NCBI GenBank assembly: GCA_028293725.1 | Contig: JAQGOE010000091.1 | Span: 1-64,000 of the forward strand | Length of the DNA stretch: 64,000 bases | From: Gammaproteobacteria bacterium | Lineage (GTDB): Bacteria; Pseudomonadota; Gammaproteobacteria; Steroidobacterales; Steroidobacteraceae | Reading direction: 5' to 3' | In this document: one piece after another, positions 36,411 through 44,889 of the stretch | Numbering within the stretch: position 1 is the stretch's first letter | Layout of the letters: each line of letters opens with the position of its first letter | Position numbers and translations under genes: made by a program | The notes under the pieces: generated by a model | Told to the model about the DNA's origin: nothing | Seen by the model: only the letters and a program-made list of their open reading frames with translations | Databases searched by the model: none

Positions 36411-37721
36411 CTAAGCGCGCCGCAACGACACCCCTACCCCCAAGCGTGGCGCGGGAGTCGCGGCCGCACGCTCGGTAGCGGTCACCTTATCGAATACGAA
36501 CATCGCCCCGCGCATCGACAGACCAACATACATCCAGATGTACGGTTTCGACGTGTAGAGGTTGCCGAAGAATACCGATACGGACAACCCCAACATACCG
36601 AACACGTATGCAATCAGATCGGCACGCAATGGGCCGACCGTCAACGCCGCCGCCTGCTTCGCGGTCCTGACCGTCAGGTAGATGATGAAGACATACGCCC
36701 CGACCCCCAGCAACCCGAGGTTGAACCACTGATCGAGGTAGGTGTTATGCATCGCGAAGACGGTTGGCATGGTGGAGTAGACATTCCAGCCGAATCCCGT
36801 GATCAGCGTAACCGGGTTGGCCATCATCTCGTTGATGGCCTGCATCCAGATGTCGGTGCGGCCGGATGAGGCTTCGCTCATACCCATCGATCCGATACCG
36901 AACACACGGTCCGCGATGGAGGCGGCCGAGCGCGGATTGGCGATACTCATGACTCCCGCGCCGATCACCGCCAAGACGATGCCCGCGAGAATCCAGATGG
37001 CGATGCGACCCGGCGGAAGCAGGCGCCGGAACATGAGAACGGCGATCGGATACCCGATCGCAACGCCGACATAAGCGCCCCGCGATACCGTCAAAATAAA
37101 CACCGCGGCGGTAGCAGCGCTGCAGCCGAGCCAGAACAGGCGCCAGAATCCACGCGTCGAGGAGGTCATCGCGATCACGCCCGGCAACATGAGAGCGAGC
37201 AGCGCGGCGGTCTCATTCGCATGACCGAACGCACCGAACACCCGATCGGCCTCCGCCCCGGACTCGCCTATCTTCGTACCGAGTCCCGTCAGACCCACCA
37301 TGTCCGTGAGGGTCAACACGCTCGAGATGCCGATCGCCGCCATGAGCGCGGTCATGACAGTGCGGTAATCCTTCTCGTCCTGCACACCGTAGAAGACCAC
37401 GAAACAGAAAATGGCCGAATCGATGATGTCGGACTTCAATGCGATGGCGGATTGAACCGCGTCGTAGCTGCGATAGTGAATCACCAGCCACGCCGCGAAG
37501 AAAGTCAGGATGGCATAGCCGATCCACATGCCCCAGGCCATGTGCAACCCCGGCAGGCGCAGCTTGAAGTTTCCCGACAAAGCCATGCGGAACATCAGCG
37601 CCATCGCGATCACGTATAGCATGGCGTTCTTCATGCTCAGGCCCGGACCCAGGCCGGGGTTGTGGCCGAGAAAGTCACTCGTGATGAGCAGCGTGACCAA
37701 CAACACGAACATCCAGCGCAT
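36411..37721 (-). CDS. O-antigen ligase/Wzy-like polymerase
   Basis: 436 aa, about 11-12 membrane segments. A large loop carries the O-antigen-ligase-family region (SSGRTDIWMQAINEMMANPV, GFGWNVYSTM, AMHNTYLDQWFNLGLLGV). The HNTYLD histidine segment is the conserved periplasmic motif. Probably polymerises lipid-linked repeat units in the periplasm. ATG 37721 has GAGAGG upstream. Last of a minus-strand operon WcaJ-GT39-Wzx-Wzy; 11 nt after the flippase stop. Confidence 0.83.
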   Translation of the reverse strand: MRWMFVLLVTLLITSDFLGHNPGLGPGLSMKNAMLYVIAMALMFRMALSGNFKLRLPGLHMAWGMWIGYAILTFFAAWLVIHYRSYDAVQSAIALKSDIIDSAIFCFVVFYGVQDEKDYRTVMTALMAAIGISSVLTLTDMVGLTGLGTKIGESGAEADRVFGAFGHANETAALLALMLPGVIAMTSSTRGFWRLFWLGCSAATAAVFILTVSRGAYVGVAIGYPIAVLMFRRLLPPGRIAIWILAGIVLAVIGAGVMSIANPRSAASIADRVFGIGSMGMSEASSGRTDIWMQAINEMMANPVTLITGFGWNVYSTMPTVFAMHNTYLDQWFNLGLLGVGAYVFIIYLTVRTAKQAAALTVGPLRADLIAYVFGMLGLSVSVFFGNLYTSKPYIWMYVGLSMRGAMFVFDKVTATERAAATPAPRLGVGVSLRRA

Positions 37722-37732
37722 GATCAAACCTC

Positions 37733-39205
37733 TCAGGAACGAGCTTGCGAAGCGCAGCGGAACACGAGCCGTTTACCCCACGCCTGCAGCACCATAGCCT
37801 CGGGAATACGCATCACCTGCAGCAGAAGAGCGAACGCTGCCAGGTAGGCGAGACCGGCCAGTAGGATTCCGGCTCGTCCGAAAACTTCTGTCCATACAGA
37901 GTTGGCAATGAGGACGCCGGCCACGGCGGCCGCCAGGACCGTCCGCGCGATACTCCGCCAGGGGAGTAGCTCTCTAAGCGGCACACCATATGCCTGCAGC
38001 GTCCGCCAGCCGAGCCAGGTCACGTCGACATAGCTGGCGATGACGAAGGCAATCATGGCGCCCACGAGCCCGGCAACCGGGATCAGTAACAGCATGGCGA
38101 CCGTGCAGGCCAGGAGGCCGGCGACATTGCTCTCCACGAGCGGGCGGGTCCGATTGACCGCGCGCAGGGCCGGCGCGAAATCGAAGCATTCGCGAATGAC
38201 CACGAGCATGTAGATCTGCATAATGAGCGCCGCGCCCAGGTAGCTCGAGCCAAATACCATCACGACGAGCGGCTGCGCATAGCGTGCCGCCAGCACGACG
38301 ATCGGAAACAACATGATGGCGTTGACGACCGTGGCCTTCTGCCAAAGGGCTAGTGCCGTATTCCCGGTCTGTTTGTCACGATCCTTGCGCACCATCTCGG
38401 GCAGGATCACGGCCGACACGGAATTGCGGACGGTGGCGACGACTGGCTCACCGAACCGGCCGATCGCGTACTGCGCCAGGGCTACCGCGCCGAGCGTGCG
38501 TGCGACGATGACGTTGCTGATGTTCCTGTTGAGCATCGCGAGCAGCGAGGCCGTTCCGGACGGGATGCAGAAGCGCAACTGGTCCCGCCAAGGCTCCCTG
38601 AGCGGCGGCTCCCCCCGGCTTCGGTCGACTACCAGCATGGCAATCCCGGCGGCCACGAGTCGCGCACCCTCGAGCGCCACCAGCGCCCAGATGACGGCGT
38701 GGAAATCGTGAGTGAGGCTGGCGGTTACGACCACGACGAGGACTCGCACGGCGAGGCGGCCTGCGGAGTAAAAAAACACGGGCTGCGCACGGCCGTTGGC
38801 GAGCCAGAAATACTCCCAGAAATCCAGGTTCACCGAAAACAGCGTGTAGGCCGCCAGTGGCACGACGTAACCATTCACGAGCCGCCCGCCGCTGCTGCTA
38901 TCGAGCGCTACCAGCACCAGGACGACCAACACACTACTACACAGGGTGAGGAGCGCCGTTTGCCGCGCCAGTCGCCACGGGCTCTGCGGATTCGCAGGGA
39001 CGCAATACAACAGGCTGTCGTTGATCGAGAACTGCGCGAACGCCTGGAGAATCGCGGCGTACAGCAGGAACTCGCGATAGCGGCCGAAATCGGCCACCGT
39101 GAGCAGACGCACGAGAAAGATCGGGCTGATCAACTGGAGCCCGTAGCTCGCCAGACGCGACAGCGTCAGAATCGCAGTTCGGTTGCCGAGGCCGGACATC
39201 GTCAT
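37733..39205 (-). CDS. Oligosaccharide flippase (Wzx-like)
   Basis: 490 aa, 12-14 membrane helices of the MATE/MOP superfamily polysaccharide transporters. The N-terminal RTAILTLSRLASYGLQLISP and TM2 region VADFGRYREFLLYAAI are family-like, as is LAQYAIGRFGEPV in the middle. Flips undecaprenyl-linked repeat units to the periplasm. ATG 39205 overlaps the preceding gene by 4 nt (ATGA), followed by the polymerase gene; together with the export operon this is a complete Wzx/Wzy pathway. Confidence 0.85.
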   Translation of the reverse strand: MTMSGLGNRTAILTLSRLASYGLQLISPIFLVRLLTVADFGRYREFLLYAAILQAFAQFSINDSLLYCVPANPQSPWRLARQTALLTLCSSVLVVLVLVALDSSSGGRLVNGYVVPLAAYTLFSVNLDFWEYFWLANGRAQPVFFYSAGRLAVRVLVVVVTASLTHDFHAVIWALVALEGARLVAAGIAMLVVDRSRGEPPLREPWRDQLRFCIPSGTASLLAMLNRNISNVIVARTLGAVALAQYAIGRFGEPVVATVRNSVSAVILPEMVRKDRDKQTGNTALALWQKATVVNAIMLFPIVVLAARYAQPLVVMVFGSSYLGAALIMQIYMLVVIRECFDFAPALRAVNRTRPLVESNVAGLLACTVAMLLLIPVAGLVGAMIAFVIASYVDVTWLGWRTLQAYGVPLRELLPWRSIARTVLAAAVAGVLIANSVWTEVFGRAGILLAGLAYLAAFALLLQVMRIPEAMVLQAWGKRLVFRCASQARS

Positions 39206-41238
39206 CTGCCCCTGGCAACGGTTGGGGACGGGGCGTCCACTTTCCAGACCAGGGTGAACCCGTCGCGACCGCGGAATACGAGGCGAAAAGGCGGCGACTG
39301 CAATGCCTCGGAGATACCGAAGGCACGCATGAGGGTGCGCCCGTCCTCCTGGTTCTCACCGCTGCCGATGACGTAAATCGCGCCACGGTTCTGGTTCTCG
39401 ACCAGGCGATCCAACTCGACACCCGAGCCGATGAGCGGCGTATCGGTATAGAAGTCCAGCCAACGGCCGTTCACACTGTGCATGAAGGGAGCGGCGACCT
39501 GTTTGTTGACGAGCCAGTAGTCGACGTGACCCAGGTAGTACGTCTGCTGAAGAACGTCTTCGGCCACGATGATGTCCCGCGGTCCCGGATGAAGACCGGC
39601 GACGAATTCCGCGGCGCCTTTGTGATCTGGATGATGGGCGTAGCCGGAATCCACAGCCGCCGCGACGTGAATCGGATTGACGACCAGCAGGCAGGCTAAC
39701 ACGGCCGCGCCGGCAATCCAGGCCGGGGAGCCGCCAACCGGAAGCAGGCCCGGCCTGCCCCCAACAGGTCGCATCGGCGCTACGCCTGCCTGCCCGGCGC
39801 CCACGGACGGCCCCAGCGTGGCGCCAGTCGTAACCGACCGCGACGGGCGCAACAAGCGCAGCGCCCACGCCCCTACCGCCCACTGCATTGCGGCAAACGC
39901 GGCCACCAGCAAGGGCATGATCTGCGCGGCCGCGTAGCGCGATGGGATATTCCACTTCATGAACCCGATCATGAGCAGCGGCACCCACACCCCGAGCACC
40001 AGCAACAACACGTGATCTGGTGCGGGCCTGCGATGGGCCAGGAGCCACAGTCCGCATGCGAGAGAACCGGCTACGGCCAGAATCGCCATGCCTGAATAGT
40101 CCGCGAGCGAGATAAACGGCCACACGCTGGGCCATCCGAGCATGACGCCCGCGATCTGCTTTGCAGATCCCGCAGCGTGCCGTACGAGAAACACAACCTC
40201 CGCCACCGCAACACCCGCACTTACGACAGCGAATAGCGCGAGCCGCGGCCAGGACAACAGGCCGACACGCCGCGCGAAGACCAACGCCGCGACTAAAAGC
40301 AGCGCCGCGAGATGCCACGCCAGCGCGACCTCCGCGACCAAGGCCGCCGCGAGCAGGAGCCCCGCCAGGATGCCTCGCCGCACCATCACCCAAAACGAAA
40401 GAGCGAGCGCCGGCAGAGCCGCAGCCAGCAGCCACAAGTGTTTGAGATGCGGGATGACCGCCGCATGCGGGCCATTCACGACAGGGCCGTTGTCACTTTC
40501 AACCGACTGAGGATAGGCGTGGTCAATCAAGGTGTTGATCGCTTCGAACCCGACGACGAGCACCGCAAAGGCCAACACGGCCGCCCAGAACTTCCGCGAG
40601 TCGCCCTGCAAGAGTCCAGGCAGGAACACCAGGAAGGCCGCGAAGATGGCGAGAGTGTGAAATTGGATCCCGACCAGCAGCGTCACCACCGCCGCCACCA
40701 GGTAGCCCACGCGACCGCTACGCTCCCATGCGAAAATCAACGCCATGTAGCCCGCGACAGCGGTCACGAGAAACACATACATGCGCGCGGTCTGAGCGTC
40801 CTCGATGAAGCTGGGTAGAAACGCTACCGCTGCCGTGAACGCGAGATTCCAGAGTGGTGTCAGAAAGCGCGCGCCCACCTTCCAGGCCAGAATGATGAGC
40901 AACACCCCACACAGCGCCGACGGTAGCCGTAGAGCCCACTCGGATTGCCCGAACGCTAGGACGGACGCCGCCATCAGGTAGAGCTGCGCCACGGCACGGG
41001 GGTAAAACATTCCGCTCGGCATGAGCGGTGACCCATGCTCGACCAGGTTCATGACCGGGAGTGCCATGGTCTTCTCGTCGCCGTGGAGACCGACCGTGCC
41101 CAATCCCCAGAAGCGGACGATCGCGCCAGCCAACACAATGAGCGCTAGAAGCCACAGAGTCGTAGGTGAGTTCCTGCGCCCCGCCGGGTCGGCCACCACG
41201 AACAGCGCCGCGAAGTCTCTGAGGATTTGCGCGATCAT
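39202..41238 (-). CDS. GT39/ArnT-like membrane glycosyltransferase
   Basis: 678 aa from ATG 41238 (TTG nine codons earlier also possible). About 12 TM helices. The first periplasmic loop has LHGDEKTMALPVMNL, the DE motif of GT-C enzymes that use polyprenyl-phosphate sugars, then WALRLPSALCGVLLI and EDAQTARMYVFL as in GT39/PMT-2 proteins. The C-terminal soluble domain starts near 550. It probably adds a sugar on the periplasmic side to the polysaccharide or its lipid carrier. 60 nt after the WcaJ-like gene. Confidence 0.82.
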   Translation of the reverse strand: MIAQILRDFAALFVVADPAGRRNSPTTLWLLALIVLAGAIVRFWGLGTVGLHGDEKTMALPVMNLVEHGSPLMPSGMFYPRAVAQLYLMAASVLAFGQSEWALRLPSALCGVLLIILAWKVGARFLTPLWNLAFTAAVAFLPSFIEDAQTARMYVFLVTAVAGYMALIFAWERSGRVGYLVAAVVTLLVGIQFHTLAIFAAFLVFLPGLLQGDSRKFWAAVLAFAVLVVGFEAINTLIDHAYPQSVESDNGPVVNGPHAAVIPHLKHLWLLAAALPALALSFWVMVRRGILAGLLLAAALVAEVALAWHLAALLLVAALVFARRVGLLSWPRLALFAVVSAGVAVAEVVFLVRHAAGSAKQIAGVMLGWPSVWPFISLADYSGMAILAVAGSLACGLWLLAHRRPAPDHVLLLVLGVWVPLLMIGFMKWNIPSRYAAAQIMPLLVAAFAAMQWAVGAWALRLLRPSRSVTTGATLGPSVGAGQAGVAPMRPVGGRPGLLPVGGSPAWIAGAAVLACLLVVNPIHVAAAVDSGYAHHPDHKGAAEFVAGLHPGPRDIIVAEDVLQQTYYLGHVDYWLVNKQVAAPFMHSVNGRWLDFYTDTPLIGSGVELDRLVENQNRGAIYVIGSGENQEDGRTLMRAFGISEALQSPPFRLVFRGRDGFTLVWKVDAPSPTVARGR

Positions 41239-41298
41239 GAAGAAGGACAATGCCCCCCGTAACAATGTCGATGCGGACGCCAGCGTTGGCGTTAGGCG

Positions 41299-42714
41299 TT
41301 AGTAAGCCTTCTCGTCGCGCAGCAGACGGACGGCCGTCAGGAACAGGATCTTGAAATCCAGCAGCGGCGACCAGTGCCGCAGGTACTCGAGGTCGTAATC
41401 GATGCGCGCCTGCATATCCTCCACACGGGCGGTCTCACCGCGGCAGCCATTCACCTGGGCGAGGCCGGTGATTCCTGGAGGTACCTTGTGTCGGATCATG
41501 TAGCCCTTGATGAGCTTGCGATATTCCTCGTTGTGCGCGACCGCGTGCGGGCGGGGGCCGACGAGACTCATATGCCCCTGTAACACGTTAACGAGTTGCG
41601 GCAGCTCATCGAGTGAATAGCGCCGCATGAAACGCCCCACCGCCGTGATGCGCGCGTCCTCGCGGCTCGCCTGTATAATATTAGGGCCATCCTCTACCAC
41701 GTTCATGGTGCGGAACTTGTAGACCATGATCTCGCGCCCATCGAGCCCATAACGGCGCTGTTTGAAAATGACCGGTCCAGGCGACGACATCCGCACGAGC
41801 ACCGTGAGAGCTAGCATGAGCGGGAGCGCCACAACGAGAACCGTCACGGCCAGCGCTATGTCGATGATTCGCTTTACGACACCCCGGTACCCGTAGAAAG
41901 GCGTCTCACAGAGCGCCACGACCGGAATGCCGAACAACTCGCCACTGCGGGCCTGGATGAGGTCGATCGCGAAGATGTCTGGAACGTAATACACCGACGC
42001 CGTCGTGTCCCGCAGCTCATCGAGAAGTTGCACGACCCTGCGGATATGACTCACCGGCAGGGCGACAAACACCACATCGATCTGATTCCGCTTCACGAAT
42101 GACACGAGGTCGGGCAGCGTGCCCAACAGGCGCGCCGGCGCCGCCAGTCCCAGGCGCTGTGCGCTGCGATCGTCGAAAAAGCCCTCGACCTGCATACCCA
42201 GGGAGCCGCCGCCAATCCGCTGGGCGAGAGACAGGCTCACCTCGTTACAACCTGCGAAGGCAACGCGGCGCACCATCGACGGGTCGTACAACAGGCGCCG
42301 CATGAGCTCGTGCAGAGAGACGGTCACGAGGATCAGTACCGCCGGTGTCGCCACCGCCCAGGTGAGCACCACGCGTCGCGAGAAGTCCACCGAGTACTTG
42401 GTGACGAAACCGATCGCCAGCAGAATCGCGATGATCACCATCCAGCGCACGACGACGCGTATCGCGAGCGGCAGAGTAGACCTCACCAACTGCGCGGGCT
42501 GGGCCGGCTGTCCGCGCGGAAGCAACAGCGAGAGCATGCCGGATAGGATGGCGAGGACGACAAAAAAGCCTTTAAACTCGATACCGTAAACAGCGCATAG
42601 CCCGTACAGCAGCCCCACGGCGACCAACGCCGGTAGCACCGCATCGAGGAACGCCATCAGGGCTATCGATAGGCCTCGAGTAAACGTTGTAGGCTCTGTC
42701 ATCCGCGCGCGCAT
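41299..42714 (-). CDS. Undecaprenyl-phosphate glucose phosphotransferase (WcaJ-like)
   Basis: 471 aa from ATG 42714 (run of G 9 nt upstream; ATG 42702 is an alternative). Four N-terminal TMs, a Rossmann-like CoA-binding-type middle domain (VAFAGCNEVSLSLA, GFFDDR) and the C-terminal bacterial sugar transferase domain: KRIIDIALA re-entrant helix, VYKFRTMNV, RYSLDELPQLVNVLQGHMSL, VGPRPHA, KVPPGITGLAQVNG. Starts repeat-unit synthesis by moving a hexose-1-phosphate to undecaprenyl phosphate. First gene of the WcaJ-GT39-Wzx-Wzy operon. Confidence 0.9.
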   Translation of the reverse strand: MRARMTEPTTFTRGLSIALMAFLDAVLPALVAVGLLYGLCAVYGIEFKGFFVVLAILSGMLSLLLPRGQPAQPAQLVRSTLPLAIRVVVRWMVIIAILLAIGFVTKYSVDFSRRVVLTWAVATPAVLILVTVSLHELMRRLLYDPSMVRRVAFAGCNEVSLSLAQRIGGGSLGMQVEGFFDDRSAQRLGLAAPARLLGTLPDLVSFVKRNQIDVVFVALPVSHIRRVVQLLDELRDTTASVYYVPDIFAIDLIQARSGELFGIPVVALCETPFYGYRGVVKRIIDIALAVTVLVVALPLMLALTVLVRMSSPGPVIFKQRRYGLDGREIMVYKFRTMNVVEDGPNIIQASREDARITAVGRFMRRYSLDELPQLVNVLQGHMSLVGPRPHAVAHNEEYRKLIKGYMIRHKVPPGITGLAQVNGCRGETARVEDMQARIDYDLEYLRHWSPLLDFKILFLTAVRLLRDEKAY

Positions 42715-42751
42715 TGTGACTGGCCCCCCGGGGCCCGATACCAGAGGTCTC

Positions 42752-42767
42752 AGCAAAGAGCGGTCCC
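42752..42767 (-). promoter_or_regulatory. Candidate sigma-54 promoter of the WcaJ operon
   Basis: Minus strand reads GGGACCG, 4 nt, TTGCT; GG-N10-GC spacing is exact and 9 of 12 positions match. Start point predicted about 27 nt before the ATG at 42714. Confidence 0.5.
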
Positions 42768-42850
42768 GCAACGCACGAATGTCGGCGTTTGGCGGCGGTG
42801 AGTCGCGGCGCGTCTGTGGTCGAGGCACCCTGCGGTGTGGCCCTGCGGTT

Positions 42851-42866
42851 GGGCACGTTTTGTGCT
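42851..42866 (+). promoter_or_regulatory. Candidate sigma-54 promoter of the methyltransferase gene
   Basis: GGGCACG, TTTT, GTGCT with exact GG-N10-GC spacing; 10 of 12 consensus positions match. Start point about 32 nt before the ATG at 42909. It is divergent from the similar element at 42752-42767, so one intergenic region would serve both. Confidence 0.55.
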
Positions 42867-42908
42867 ACCCCGCTCAGGATCCCGCCGGAGATCAAGGCAA
42901 GGACACTC

Positions 42909-43712
42909 ATGCTTCCGAACTGCGCAGTTGATATCGGACACGCGGCGCCGCGCTTCGTATTCCCGAAACGCGGAGTGGACATCTACACCTGCCCCACCTG
43001 CGGTTGCATCATGGCCGATCTCGAGTTCGTGCCTGAGCAGTACGAGGCCACGAACTACTACACCATGGCCTTCAAGACCCGGTCTGAGATCGAGGCCGAG
43101 TGGGGTTTCCGGTGGCGCTACATCCTGCGGATGCTGCGGCGCCAGACGGCCGGGCCAAAGCTTCTCGATGTCGGTGCCGGCAATGGCTACTTCGTCTACC
43201 TGGCGCGCACTGAGTTCGGGCTGCGCGCCGACGGTCTCGAAATATCCGCGGCGGAAGCCGACTACGCACGCGACACCTTCGGGATCGAGCTCTTGCGCGG
43301 CGATCTCTCGGTCATCACAGAGAACTACGACGTCGTAAGCTCATTCAACGTGCTCGAGCACGTGAAGAAGCCGTTGACACTGCTGACGGAAATGAGCGAT
43401 CGGCTCGCACCTGGCGGACTGCTAGTGCTGACGACGCCGAACCCATCCTGCATTCATCGGCGGCTGCGCGGCCTCAACGGCTGGAACATGGTCTGTCCGC
43501 CCCACCACATCAACCTGTTCACCCGGACGGCGCTGCAGGAGATGTTGACCCGCGCGGGTTTTGAGGTGCTCGAGTACAGCACCGTGAGCACGTACATCAA
43601 TTCCGTCCGCAAGATCGACACGCCCAGTCTCGTGCTACGCCGAGCGGCATTCCAGGCGCTCAAGACCGCCAACCTCGGTGCCGACCACTTCCTGATCTGT
43701 AGGAAGGGCTGA
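42909..43712 (+). CDS. Class I SAM-dependent methyltransferase with Cys-rich N-terminus
   Basis: 267 aa from ATG 42909 (AAGGA 6 nt upstream). The N-terminal stretch has Cys5 and a CPTCGC knuckle near residues 28-33, as in zinc-ribbon methyltransferases of sugar pathways. Core: LLDVGAGNGYFVYLA (motif I), DGLEISAAEADYA, YDVVSSFNVLEHVKKP, APGGLLVLTTPNP, then PPHHINLFTRTALQEMLTRAGF, typical of Methyltransf_23 proteins. Likely methylates a sugar of the EPS. Monocistronic between the WcaJ operon and the riboswitch region. A tandem 17-nt repeat starts in its last codons. Confidence 0.83.
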   Translation: MLPNCAVDIGHAAPRFVFPKRGVDIYTCPTCGCIMADLEFVPEQYEATNYYTMAFKTRSEIEAEWGFRWRYILRMLRRQTAGPKLLDVGAGNGYFVYLARTEFGLRADGLEISAAEADYARDTFGIELLRGDLSVITENYDVVSSFNVLEHVKKPLTLLTEMSDRLAPGGLLVLTTPNPSCIHRRLRGLNGWNMVCPPHHINLFTRTALQEMLTRAGFEVLEYSTVSTYINSVRKIDTPSLVLRRAAFQALKTANLGADHFLICRKG

Positions 43713-43790
43713 TCTGCCGGAAGGGCTGACCCGCGGCAAGAGTTGACCCGCGGCGCGGCAAGGGGCCGATCTGCGGCAAGAGCCGACCTG
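43694..43790. repeat. Degenerate tandem 17-nt repeat across the end of the methyltransferase gene
   Basis: Five head-to-tail copies of a GAYCYGYNGSMAGRGYY-like unit: 43694-43710, 43711-43727, 43728-43744, 43745-43767 (6-nt insertion) and 43768-43784, then a decayed sixth. Copy 1 is the last coding 17 nt of the methyltransferase; the rest are downstream of its stop. The unit length is not a multiple of three. Confidence 0.7.
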
Positions 43791-44008
43791 TCGCCAGTAC
43801 GGGACCCCCGTAGCCGATGGCTGACAATCGCGTTTTCTCCGCCTTTCACCGGCCTTTCATCGCTCTGGATCGCCAGATTATGTCTCCTTGGGCGCCGTCA
43901 AGGCCAAAACCGTATCCAAGTGGCGACGGCCCCCTTTGTCTTACAAAACAGCCCCTTAGACCCCCTCCTGCGACGCCGCGCACAGACCTCCGTCTTAGAA
44001 CACAGACA
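43789..44008. promoter_or_regulatory. Three imperfect TGTC-N10-GACA-like sites upstream of the riboswitch promoter
   Basis: TGTC-N10-GACC at 43789-43806, TGTC-N10-GCCC at 43938-43955 and CGTC-N10-GACA at 43991-44008. The last two share GTCTTA and ACAG cores with each other and resemble the palindrome at 35553-35572. They lie about 80-300 nt upstream of the -24/-12 element at 44085, as enhancer sites should. The rest of this 400-nt region (43713-44084) shows no gene. Confidence 0.35.
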
Positions 44009-44084
44009 AGAATCGTGCCGTAAGGCTGCCACCCAGCTTGCGTCCAAGCTGGGAATTTCAACAGTATCAACCAGTTGCTTTGGC

Positions 44085-44100
44085 TGGCACGCCGGCTGCA
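44085..44100 (+). promoter_or_regulatory. Candidate sigma-54 promoter in front of the c-di-GMP riboswitch
   Basis: TGGCACG, CCGG, CTGCA: 11 of 12 consensus positions with exact GG-N10-GC spacing, the best such match in the window. Transcription would start near 44111, 18 nt before the riboswitch P1 stem. Confidence 0.7.
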
Positions 44101-44128
44101 TTACCGGGAACGTGCAGCTGGCATCGTA

Positions 44129-44218
44129 CCGGCGACACCTAAAGGCAAACCCGTCGAAAGACGGGGGCGCAAAACTTCCGGTCTAACGGCGCCAAGCCTA
44201 CGACAGCGGGGTTGCCGG
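44129..44218 (+). promoter_or_regulatory. Cyclic di-GMP-I riboswitch (GEMM-I)
   Basis: The aptamer consensus is present in order: P1 5' strand CCGGC (44129-44133), CACCTAAAGGCAAACC, P2 stem with GAAA tetraloop (CCGTCGAAAGACGG), the joining GGCGCAAAACTTCCGGTCTA, P3 (ACGGCGCCAAGCCTACGACAG is the irregular part), then AGCGGGGTTGCC and P1 3' strand GCCGG (44214-44218). The residue equivalent to G20 of the Vc2 aptamer is G, fitting c-di-GMP rather than cGAMP. The expression platform (44219-44340) is not obvious; a CCGG hairpin near 44299 and a GGGGG ribosome-binding site close to the ATG are candidates. Confidence 0.88.
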
Positions 44219-44340
44219 GGCGCTCGCACCGCCTCGTGAGAGACAGCAAAGCTAAAGCTGTGCTGCACACTCGTGCAACCGCCTGATTGTGACTTCGTGT
44301 CCGGCCTGACCGGCATTGGAAGTCAATTTTCGGGGGTTGC

Positions 44341-44889
44341 ATGCAGAAAGCCGAACGGGGATTTGGGTCGGGTCGTATTGTCTGGATCGCGGTGTTGGGA
44401 AGCTTGGGCGTTGCACTCGCCGGCTGCGGAAGTAACGAGTCAGGCTCGTCTACCGCGGCAACCAGTACCACCAGCACGAGTACGACGGGCTCCAACCCAC
44501 AAACGGCCGCCGACTCGAGCACGAGCGGCAGCTCGACGACATCGGGTTCCACTACGTCTGGTTCCACCACATCCGGATCGACCACCACGACGGGCTCCAG
44601 CTCGACTCCGCCCACCACGCCGGTGGCGGGCACGAGCCTTACCCTCGGTTGGGTGGCGCCCACGCAGAACAGCAATGGATCGCCCATCACCGACCTGGCC
44701 GGCTACAAGATCCACTACGGCACGACCTCGGCGAATTACACGAAGGTGGTCGCTGTGAGTAATCCGAGCCTCAGCCGGTACGTCCTGGACAGCCTGGAGA
44801 GCGGGACCTACTTTTTCGCGATTACGGCCTACAACTCGAAGGGCATCGAGAGCACCCTGTCAGGCGAAATCAGCGCGACGATGAACTAA
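44341..44889 (+). CDS. Fibronectin type III lipoprotein under c-di-GMP riboswitch control
   Basis: 182 aa. Lipobox ALAGC puts the lipidated Cys near residue 29. A Ser/Thr/Gly linker (about 30-97) with three exact TTSGS units (44536-44580) leads to one FN3 domain (about 98-182: LTLGWVAPTQNSNGSPITDL, AGYKIHYGTTSANYTK, SGTYFFAITAYNSKG). Looks like a surface-anchored extension that binds polysaccharide or protein. The riboswitch 122 nt upstream ties expression to c-di-GMP. Its stop overlaps the convergent EpsB-type gene's stop. Confidence 0.85.
   Translation: MQKAERGFGSGRIVWIAVLGSLGVALAGCGSNESGSSTAATSTTSTSTTGSNPQTAADSSTSGSSTTSGSTTSGSTTSGSTTTTGSSSTPPTTPVAGTSLTLGWVAPTQNSNGSPITDLAGYKIHYGTTSANYTKVVAVSNPSLSRYVLDSLESGTYFFAITAYNSKGIESTLSGEISATMN

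Noticed and set aside
43743..44186. 147-aa plus-strand open frame in the gap before the riboswitch
   Set aside because: It runs through the tandem repeats, the sigma-54 element and half of the riboswitch aptamer; composition is not protein-like.
44129..44218. cGAMP-type (GEMM-Ib) riboswitch as an alternative
   Set aside because: The position equivalent to G20 of the c-di-GMP aptamer is G; cGAMP-selective aptamers usually have A there.
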